A stretch of 5,135 nucleotides of DNA from Rhodospirillales bacterium (GTDB lineage Bacteria > Pseudomonadota > Alphaproteobacteria > Rhodospirillales > Casp-alpha2). The stretch is taken from NCBI GenBank assembly GCA_028282185.1, contig JANQIJ010000118.1, forward strand, positions 1 through 5,135, read 5' to 3'. Within the stretch, counting starts at the first letter, position 1; each line of letters opens with the position of its first letter. Positions 1 to 5,135 of this stretch are shown here, in pieces. Position numbers and translations under genes: made by a program. The notes under the pieces were generated by a model, which saw only the letters and a program-made list of their open reading frames with translations, was not told the origin of the DNA and did no database searches.

Positions 1-546
1 CTCATCAAGCAGGCGCTCGATTCCGGTGCCCACGGCATCATCGTGCCGATGGTCAATTCCGCCGCGGACGCCGAACGAGCGGTCGCCAGCGCCTACTACC
101 CGCCACGTGGCCAACGCGGCGTCGGCCTTCATCGGGCCCAGGGTTATGGCCGGCGTTTCCAGGAATACTGCCAGTGGATGGACCGCGAACTGGTGGTCAT
201 CGCTCAAATCGAACATCGCGACGGCGTCGCCCATCTGGACGCCATCATGGCGACGCAGGGCTTGGACGCCTTTTTCATCGGACCCTACGACCTGTCGGCC
301 TCGTTCGGCCGGCCGGGCGCCTTCGACGACCCTGAAGTCGCGGCGGCCATGGCGGCGGTCGATCGCGCCGTCCAGTCGGGTCCCATCGCCGGCGGCATGC
401 ATGTCGTCGACCCCAATCCCGATGAGTTGGCGGCGCGGGTTGCGGCCGGTCATCGGCTGATTGCTTTCGGCGTCGACATGGTCCTATTGAACCGCGCGGT
501 GGCCGACGCCGGCACCGCCATCGCCGACGCGTCGGCAAAATCATGA
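1..546 (+). CDS. HpcH/HpaI-family aldolase (2-keto-3-deoxy-acid aldolase type), 5'-truncated by window edge
   Basis: The reading frame is open from base 1 to the TGA at 544-546, giving 181 visible residues. By alignment from memory with E. coli HpaI (about 262 residues), some 75-80 N-terminal residues lie outside the window. Family marks are GIIVPMV near residue 13, YPPRGQRGVG near 32-41, AQIEHRDGV with a metal-ligand Glu at visible residue 71, and FIGPYDLSASFG with the second metal-ligand Asp at residue 97. The Glu-Asp spacing of 26 equals that of E149/D175 in HpaI. The C-terminus (GVDMVLLNRAV) also fits. Known members are metal-dependent class II aldolases that reversibly join or split pyruvate and an aldehyde; the relatives include RhmA and GarL. 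The catalytic His and Arg of the N-terminal part cannot be checked. Its ATGA overlap with a CMP-sugar-acid synthetase gene suggests a biosynthetic role in sugar-acid formation rather than aromatic catabolism; this is inference. The family call is firm and the substrate is unknown. Confidence 0.9.
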   Translation, partial: LIKQALDSGAHGIIVPMVNSAADAERAVASAYYPPRGQRGVGLHRAQGYGRRFQEYCQWMDRELVVIAQIEHRDGVAHLDAIMATQGLDAFFIGPYDLSASFGRPGAFDDPEVAAAMAAVDRAVQSGPIAGGMHVVDPNPDELAARVAAGHRLIAFGVDMVLLNRAVADAGTAIADASAKS

Positions 547-1310
547 AACGGGTCTGCATCATACCGGCGCGTATGGCGTCGAGCCGCTTCCCCGGCAAAC
601 CCCTGGCCAAGCTTCTGGGGATGACGCTGATCGAACACGTCTATCACCGGGCGCGCCTCTGTGAAGATCTCGACCGGGTGGTCGTCGCCACCTGTGACGA
701 AGAGATCGCGCAAACCATCACCACGGCCGGCGGCGAGGCGGTGATGACCAAGGACACCCATGAACGCTGCACCGACCGGACGGACGAGGCCATCATGAAT
801 CTGGGCCTCGGCCTCGGCGGCGGCGATCTTGTGCTCATGTTGCAGGGCGACGAGGTCATGGTGACGCCGAAGATGATTTCCGAAATGGTCGCCAAGTTCG
901 AAGAAACGGGCGCCGACGTGATCAACCTGGTGAGCCGGCTGTACAGTACCGCCGATCATGCCGACGGCAACACGGTAAAGGCCGTGTTCGCACCGGACCG
1001 GCGGATCATCTATCTGTCGCGCGCGCCAATCCCCTCCGCGGCGCGCGCCGACGATGTGCCCATGTACCAGCAAACCGGCGTCATCGCCTTCAAGGCTGGG
1101 TTCCTGCAGGCCTTTGGCCGGTTGCCGCAAACGCCGCTCGAGAAAATCGAATCCTGCGACATGATGCGGGTGATCGAACACGGCCTGCCGATATACGCGG
1201 TGATCACGGACAGCGAAACCATTGGTGTCGACACGGAACAGGACCGTGGCCGGGCGGAAGCCGAGCTGGCCCGCGACCCCACCACCCAGCGATATCTTCG
1301 TGTCCCTTAA
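543..1310 (+). CDS. KdsB-like cytidylyltransferase (CMP-2-keto-3-deoxy sugar acid synthetase)
   Basis: The protein has 255 residues, close to the roughly 245-250 of KdsB. The ATG overlaps the aldolase stop as ATGA, and no clear Shine-Dalgarno is seen, so translational coupling is likely. The nucleotide-binding signature IIPARMASSRFPGKPL is at residues 6-21, with Arg10, Arg15 and Lys19. ATCDEEIA and the GGEAVMT strand follow. LQGDE (Asp103) and GVDT (Asp230) match the two metal-binding Asp sites of KdsB, and PLEKIES near 200 matches the family's PLEHIE region. KdsB transfers CMP from CTP to the anomeric oxygen of Kdo in the cytoplasm. Several usually conserved acceptor-side positions differ here: the DHQSGT(D/E)R loop reads THERCTDR (72-79), RHLGIYGYR becomes QQTGVIAFK (176-184), and the WDR segment before it is absent. 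The enzyme is therefore probably not the housekeeping kdsB but a paralogue for a different ulosonic acid. A divergent Kdo enzyme remains possible. Confidence 0.88.
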   Translation: MKRVCIIPARMASSRFPGKPLAKLLGMTLIEHVYHRARLCEDLDRVVVATCDEEIAQTITTAGGEAVMTKDTHERCTDRTDEAIMNLGLGLGGGDLVLMLQGDEVMVTPKMISEMVAKFEETGADVINLVSRLYSTADHADGNTVKAVFAPDRRIIYLSRAPIPSAARADDVPMYQQTGVIAFKAGFLQAFGRLPQTPLEKIESCDMMRVIEHGLPIYAVITDSETIGVDTEQDRGRAEAELARDPTTQRYLRVP

Positions 1311-2406
1311 TCAGAACACTTCCCGCTCCGATCGTCAGACCGAGATTGCGCGGCGGCTGCTCGCGTTTGTCGACTCTGATCAATTCGGCACCATTCCCGA
1401 GGAGAGCCTGTCCGCTCACTGGAAACACCACCACCAGAACATCCAATTCGATTTGGATGGACGAGGCTCGGTCACGGGGCAGAGTGGCGTATACACGCCA
1501 TCACGCGCACGCACCGCCTGGCAGAAGATCGGCAGCCTGATCCGGTCACCGGGGGACTACTCTCGCGTTATCGTCAGAAAGCTCCTCCGCCGCGCCATCT
1601 ACGCCGCGGGTATGGGCCACGAGATGGTCGAGCTTCCCCCCGCCATGGCCTTCGACGAAGTCATGTCGCTGGCCGCGGACGAGATGTCGCGGAACAGTCC
1701 GGACCTACTTGATTTTAGCGCCGTCGCCAATGCCGAAGGCGCGGTCCCGACCGCCGAGGCGGTTACGCGAGACTATCTTGCATTCAGCGGCGGCGTGCCG
1801 CCCAACACGCACATTTATTACGCTTATTATTATATGAACATCCTGCTTCACTTCGACGCCTTCAAGAGGCCCTTTTCGTTCCTGGAAATCGGCGCCGGCA
1901 ACGGGAACCTGGCAGCCCAGTTGCTGCGTCATAGAGACAAGACAAGTTACATCGTTGACCTGCCGCGCACCCTGGTCGCCTCGATCACGCACCTGACGAA
2001 GCTGATTCCCGATCTGACGGTCGTAATGCCGCACGAGGCCGAAGCACACAGGGATCACGCAGCCGATCTGATTTTTTTGACACCGTGCCAGCTCGACCTG
2101 ATTCCGGAGAATTCCTGTTCGCTTGCCGTGAACACGCAGTCCTTTCAGGAAATGACCCGGCCGCAAATCGCGACCTATTTCGAATTGCTTTCCGACGCAC
2201 TTATCCCCGGTGGACTGTTCTTCACGTCCAACCGCGTCGAAAAGGCGCCTGTCGGACCCGCCGGCGCGGAGGCGGTCGATCTGATTAGGTTTTCCGAATT
2301 CCCGTGGCCCCCCGGTTGGTCGTCAATGGCGTATGAGATTTGCCCGTTGAACAGATTGCTTTCACGTAACAACGCGTATCTGAGACTGTGCCAGAAACCA
2401 GCTTGA
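1300..2406 (+). CDS. putative sugar O-methyltransferase (SAM-dependent)
   Basis: From the GTG at 1300 the protein has 368 residues and overlaps the preceding gene by 11 bases. A TTG at 1222 in the same frame would add 26 residues lying wholly inside the upstream gene, which is less likely. The N-terminal half is predicted helical and has no motif I recognise; it contains a Tyr-rich stretch IYYAYYYMN (about 170-178). A Rossmann-type methyltransferase core then follows: motif I LEIGAGNGNLA (195-205), an acidic residue after strand 2 in IVDLP (Asp220), NTQSFQEM (278-285), and PGGLFFTSNR further on. The NxxSxxEM block and the PGG-NR strand resemble the 'putative sugar O-methyltransferase' family found in O-antigen and capsule clusters. 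The likely role is methylation of a sugar hydroxyl in the glycan, possibly as a chain-end cap. Parts of this gene are clearly lower in GC than its neighbours (25 of 60 bases at 1801-1860), which hints at separate acquisition. The methyltransferase call is firm and the acceptor is unknown. Confidence 0.82.
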   Translation: MSLNQNTSRSDRQTEIARRLLAFVDSDQFGTIPEESLSAHWKHHHQNIQFDLDGRGSVTGQSGVYTPSRARTAWQKIGSLIRSPGDYSRVIVRKLLRRAIYAAGMGHEMVELPPAMAFDEVMSLAADEMSRNSPDLLDFSAVANAEGAVPTAEAVTRDYLAFSGGVPPNTHIYYAYYYMNILLHFDAFKRPFSFLEIGAGNGNLAAQLLRHRDKTSYIVDLPRTLVASITHLTKLIPDLTVVMPHEAEAHRDHAADLIFLTPCQLDLIPENSCSLAVNTQSFQEMTRPQIATYFELLSDALIPGGLFFTSNRVEKAPVGPAGAEAVDLIRFSEFPWPPGWSSMAYEICPLNRLLSRNNAYLRLCQKPA

Positions 2407-3167
2407 CCGTGGATGAACTGAGGAGTCTTTCCGAACTGGCGGCGGCGGCCGCCAGGGCGGCGGGAACGGCGTTGGCCCGGCGGGAAGCCGCTTGGCTCAG
2501 TATCGACCGGAACGACCGCCGAGACATCAAGATATCGGCGGACCGCCAGGCCGAGAGCATCATCTTGGGCATCCTGGACCGTTCGGGATTGGGCGTTCTC
2601 GCCGAAGAGTCGGGGGCGAAAAACGAAGGTGCCGGGACATGCCGATGGCTGGTCGACCCCTTGGACGGCACATTCAATTACGTTCGCGGGATTCCGTCTG
2701 CCTGCGTTTCCATTGGACTGTTGGACGGACCCGAACCCGTGGTCGGCGTGATTTACGATTTCTGGCAGGACGATCTCTATGTCGGTTTTCAGGGCGGCGG
2801 GGCAACATTGAATGGGCGGCCCATCCAGGTCAGCACGACCGGCAACCCGGCCGACGCGCTTCTCTGTACCGGGCTCCCGCCCCGGCATGATTTCTCCCCC
2901 GACAGCATGGCCGCTTTCGGTCGCTCGCTCGGTGCCTGGCGGAAGGTCCGGATGATCGGCAGCGCCGCCTTGTCGTTGGCTTTCGTCGCCTCGGGTCGCG
3001 CCGATATCTATCATGAAACGGCCATCATGTCCTGGGACGTTGCCGCCGGTGCCGCCCTGGTCAAGGCCGCGGGCGGCGGCATTCGGCGAAACACGGAATT
3101 CGGCCAAGGCCCCATGGAGCTCATCGCCGCGAACGCGGGCCTTTTGGCGCAGGTGGCGGACGGGTGA
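2388..3167 (+). CDS. inositol monophosphatase (IMPase/SuhB)-family phosphatase
   Basis: The protein has 259 residues from the GTG at 2388, which is normal for the family (about 260-270). The three-part Li-sensitive phosphatase signature is intact. It consists of GVLAEESG with metal-binding Glu73, WLVDPLDGTFNY with Asp90 and Asp93 plus the Gly-Thr pair, and SWDVAAGAALVKAAGG with Asp217. These Mg-dependent enzymes hydrolyse phosphate esters of inositol, 3'-phosphoadenosine-type nucleotides, fructose bisphosphate, histidinol phosphate or sugar phosphates, and the signature does not separate them. The start is uncertain. GTG 2388 overlaps the methyltransferase by 19 bases, TTG 2403 would give a 4-base TTGA overlap, and GTG 2409 would place the first metal Glu at 66, near its usual position in SuhB-like proteins. 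Given its operon place, a sugar-acid or polyol phosphate from the same pathway is the likely substrate, in the role KdsC plays for Kdo. That is inference. Confidence 0.9.
   Translation: MPETSLTVDELRSLSELAAAAARAAGTALARREAAWLSIDRNDRRDIKISADRQAESIILGILDRSGLGVLAEESGAKNEGAGTCRWLVDPLDGTFNYVRGIPSACVSIGLLDGPEPVVGVIYDFWQDDLYVGFQGGGATLNGRPIQVSTTGNPADALLCTGLPPRHDFSPDSMAAFGRSLGAWRKVRMIGSAALSLAFVASGRADIYHETAIMSWDVAAGAALVKAAGGGIRRNTEFGQGPMELIAANAGLLAQVADG
3151..3156 (+). promoter_or_regulatory. ribosome binding site supporting the GTG start at 3164
   Basis: AGGTGG lies seven bases before GTG 3164, inside the end of the phosphatase gene. It is one base from the AGGAGG consensus and is the best Shine-Dalgarno match I find at any of the five gene junctions. 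It favours GTG 3164 over the in-frame ATG at 3173, which would have only GAGGA at a two-base spacing. Confidence 0.45.
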
Positions 3168-4117
3168 GGACGATGGATCACAGGGTCGCTGTGACGTCGC
3201 GATCGTTTTCGAAGCATCCCGTTCTCCGGCAAGCGTTGCTTGAGCGCTATCCGAGAACCACGTTCAACGACAGCGGGGCGAGCCTGCGCGGCGCCGATCT
3301 GATCGCCTTTCTGAAGGGCCACGACAAGGCGATCACCGCGCTTGAGCCGCTTGACGCCGCCCTGTTCGACGCACTGCCGGAACTGCGGGTCGTCGGCAAG
3401 TACGGCGTCGGTCTTGACATGATTGACCTGGAAGCCATGGCCGACCGGGGCGTCAAGCTCGGCTGGACCGCGGGCGTCAACCGGCGCGCCGTGTCGGAGC
3501 TGGTCGTCGCCCTGCTGCTCTCCCTGTTTCGTCGCCTGCCACAGTCCCTGTCCCTGGTCGCCAACGGCGAGTGGCGCCAGGTCATCGGCCGACAACTGAG
3601 CGGACGGACCATCGGGATCATCGGTCTCGGCCATGTGGGCAAGGATCTGGCAACGCTGCTCGGCGCGTTCGGATGTCGCGTCATGGCCCACGACATCCGT
3701 ACGGACGACGCGTTCTGCGCGCGCCACGCCGTCGAAATGACGGACCTCCAGACGTTGCTCAACGACAGCGAGGCGGTCTCGATCCACTTGCCGTTGGATG
3801 ACGCCACGCGGGGCATGATCGGTCGCGAACAACTGGCGGCGCTGGCCGACGGGGCCATCCTGGTCAACACGGCGCGCGGCGGCATCGTCGACGAAGCGGC
3901 GTTGACCGACGAGCTCCGGGCCGGCCGCATCGCCGCCGCCGCCTTTGACGTTTTCGCCGTGGAACCGCCGGCCGACGACGCACTGACGGGTCTGCCGAAC
4001 TTCCTGGCGACGCCGCATATCGGCGGCAGCACGGAAGAGGCCGTCCTTGCCATGGGGTTGGCGGCGATCGACGGGTTGGACAATGCCGGCGACCCGCGGG
4101 CAGTCGCCCTGCCGTGA
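3164..4117 (+). CDS. NAD-dependent D-2-hydroxyacid dehydrogenase (phosphoglycerate-dehydrogenase-like)
   Basis: The protein has 317 residues from GTG 3164 and overlaps the phosphatase by 4 bases (GTGA). An ATG at 3173 would give 314. The family architecture is complete. The N-terminal substrate-domain strand RVAVTSRSFS and the GKYGVGLDMIDL block come first, followed by the nucleotide-binding GLGHVG (154-159) with Asp177 at the end of strand 2, which points to NAD rather than NADP. The catalytic triad follows: Arg238 in NTARGGIVDE, Glu267 in FAVEPP and His285 in TPHIGGST. It stops just after the catalytic core, with no ACT or other regulatory domain as in long SerA proteins. Relatives reduce or oxidise 2-keto/2-hydroxy acids such as glycerate, phosphoglycerate, lactate or erythronate phosphate. 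Next to a keto-acid aldolase and a CMP-sugar-acid synthetase it may make an aldolase substrate or modify the sugar acid; a serine-pathway role is less likely here. The family is firm and the substrate unknown. Confidence 0.9.
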   Translation: MRTMDHRVAVTSRSFSKHPVLRQALLERYPRTTFNDSGASLRGADLIAFLKGHDKAITALEPLDAALFDALPELRVVGKYGVGLDMIDLEAMADRGVKLGWTAGVNRRAVSELVVALLLSLFRRLPQSLSLVANGEWRQVIGRQLSGRTIGIIGLGHVGKDLATLLGAFGCRVMAHDIRTDDAFCARHAVEMTDLQTLLNDSEAVSIHLPLDDATRGMIGREQLAALADGAILVNTARGGIVDEAALTDELRAGRIAAAAFDVFAVEPPADDALTGLPNFLATPHIGGSTEEAVLAMGLAAIDGLDNAGDPRAVALP

Positions 4118-5135
4118 CCGTCACCGTCGCCGACGCCCGTTGGCGGGCGGCCCGGGCCGCGACCGGATCGGCGATGGCCGACGCCACCGTCTGGTATTTC
4201 GGCGATGATCACGGCCTCTACCGGGATCTGCGCGACCGCCTGTCCGACCGGGTCGTTTGGGGAGACACGGGCGCTCAGTTGAACGCCATCATGGAAGCCA
4301 ATGAAACGGCTTTCATCAACCTTGACCGTGGCTTCGAGATCGAGGACCGGGATTGGTGGGAGCTTACCAACCTGGCGGAACGCGGGCCGTATTCGACGAC
4401 CTTCACGACGGAATGCTGCCGCGCCCTGTTGTTTGACCGGATTCTGACCATGGACGGCGATCACGTGGTCGCCGTTGAGGCGCCGGATCTGGCCGACACG
4501 CTGCATCGCTCGGCAGTGACCAGAAACATCGCCGTCGTCCGCGCGGATGCGGGCGGCCTATCACGGTTCTTCGCCCGTCTCAAGGCACGGCTGGTACCGC
4601 CTTTGCGGTTCGGCCGCTTGGTTTTCCGTCGGGCGGTGCGTCTGCGGCGCCTGCGTCGGCTTCGCGCCCGCTATCCGGTGCCCACCGCCGACATAGCAGG
4701 CGCGGATGTCCTGTTCGCGGCCTGGACCAAGCCGGGCGACTTTCCCGCGGACCGGTTGCGGGACATGGGCCATTACATGGGGCATTTGCCACGCGCCTTG
4801 CGTCAGCGAGGCCACCGGGTCGGCTACATCGCCTTACCGCTGGAAGAGTTCTACGACCTGGACACCATCAATCGGGAAACCGCCGCCTCGCCCGACGCCG
4901 CCATCTTGCCGGACGACGCGTTGTCCCTGGGCAAATTATGGCGATTGGCCTGGAAAAGCCTGGGCTACCGCGCGCGGCCGCGCGCCGATTTCTCCGTGGC
5001 GGGAACCGATCTTACCGCCGTCGCAGAAATGGTCGCCCGGCGCGAGCACCTGAACTGGCGCGCGACCGTGGCCGGCGCCTGGTCGGAGATCGGGCCCTAC
5101 CTGGCAAGCCTGGGCTGCCGGCCCAGGGCATTGTT
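4114..5135 (+). CDS. surface carbohydrate biosynthesis protein (LIC13510-like), N-terminal part, 3'-truncated by window edge
   Basis: The frame starting at GTG 4114, which overlaps the dehydrogenase stop as GTGA, stays open for 340 codons to the end of the window with no stop. Codon use matches the genes upstream. An in-frame ATG at 4174 is an alternative start 20 residues in. Near residues 80-125 the protein has DWWELTNLAERGPYSTTF, followed by an acidic and hydrophobic segment ending VVAVEAPDLADTL. This resembles, from memory, the WW-L-LSEKNP-S pattern of the Leptospira LIC13510-type surface carbohydrate biosynthesis proteins, which are large glycosyltransferase-like proteins of O-antigen loci. 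A markedly Arg-rich stretch lies at about 165-188, followed by ADVLFAAWTKPGDF, which could open a second alpha/beta domain. I see no signal peptide or clear membrane span. Position in the operon fits assembly or transfer of the sugar made by the upstream genes. That this is a real gene is near certain; the family name is moderately supported and the catalytic activity is unproven. Confidence 0.72.
   Translation, partial: MTVTVADARWRAARAATGSAMADATVWYFGDDHGLYRDLRDRLSDRVVWGDTGAQLNAIMEANETAFINLDRGFEIEDRDWWELTNLAERGPYSTTFTTECCRALLFDRILTMDGDHVVAVEAPDLADTLHRSAVTRNIAVVRADAGGLSRFFARLKARLVPPLRFGRLVFRRAVRLRRLRRLRARYPVPTADIAGADVLFAAWTKPGDFPADRLRDMGHYMGHLPRALRQRGHRVGYIALPLEEFYDLDTINRETAASPDAAILPDDALSLGKLWRLAWKSLGYRARPRADFSVAGTDLTAVAEMVARREHLNWRATVAGAWSEIGPYLASLGCRPRAL

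Noticed and set aside
1222..1299. Upstream TTG start extension of the methyltransferase
   Set aside because: The extra 26 residues lie entirely within the cytidylyltransferase gene in another frame and look like out-of-frame sequence; GTG 1300 gives a typical short overlap.
2175..4506. Long antisense open frames (up to 419 codons) opposite the phosphatase, dehydrogenase and following gene
   Set aside because: They lie opposite well-supported genes with intact family motifs, encode low-complexity Arg/Ala/Pro-rich sequence, and are the expected shadow of high third-position GC.
4970..4985. Perfect 16-base palindrome of alternating GC around GGCC
   Set aside because: It lies inside a coding region encoding an Arg/Ala-rich segment in a very GC-rich context. 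It has no loop, no following T-run and no partner copy, so it is probably compositional rather than a terminator or operator.
4706..5053. A 115-codon + strand frame overlapping the last gene
   Set aside because: It is an out-of-frame shadow. The frame from 4114 is open throughout and has recognisable protein character, whereas this one is rich in Pro, Ser, Trp and Arg with no motif.
4955..5115. An 11-base direct repeat (AAGCCTGGGCT) about 150 bases apart in the last gene
   Set aside because: It is short and encodes only Ser-Leu-Gly in common within similar Arg-rich surroundings; coincidence or composition explains it.

Overview
The window is a densely packed stretch of a GC-rich bacterial genome. 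All genes lie on the + strand, and each one overlaps the next by a few bases. Base composition, codon choice, frequent GTG starts and the gene families suggest a proteobacterium, most likely an alphaproteobacterium of the Rhodospirillales type. That placement is an inference from style, not from a marker gene.

Layout: (1) 1-546, the C-terminal two thirds of an HpcH/HpaI-family aldolase that enters from the left edge; (2) 543-1310, a KdsB-like CMP-sugar-acid cytidylyltransferase; (3) 1300-2406, a putative sugar O-methyltransferase with a SAM-binding fold; (4) 2388-3167, an inositol-monophosphatase-family phosphatase; (5) 3164-4117, an NAD-dependent D-2-hydroxyacid dehydrogenase; (6) 4114-5135, the N-terminal part of a large protein that resembles surface-carbohydrate biosynthesis proteins and runs off the right edge. 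There is no intergenic space, and I see no promoter, terminator, RNA gene, repeat array or mobile element. The window is the interior of one operon.

Taken together the genes look like part of a surface polysaccharide (O-antigen or capsule) locus that makes, activates and decorates an acidic sugar. An HpcH/HpaI aldolase can join pyruvate to an aldehyde to give a 2-keto-3-deoxy acid. An IMPase-type enzyme could remove a phosphate, a KdsB-like enzyme could activate the acid as a CMP-sugar, and a methyltransferase could cap or modify the glycan. The dehydrogenase would supply or use a 2-keto/2-hydroxy acid. This would parallel the KdsA-KdsC-KdsB route to CMP-Kdo using unrelated enzymes for the first two steps. 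The individual family calls are well supported, but the joint pathway is a hypothesis.
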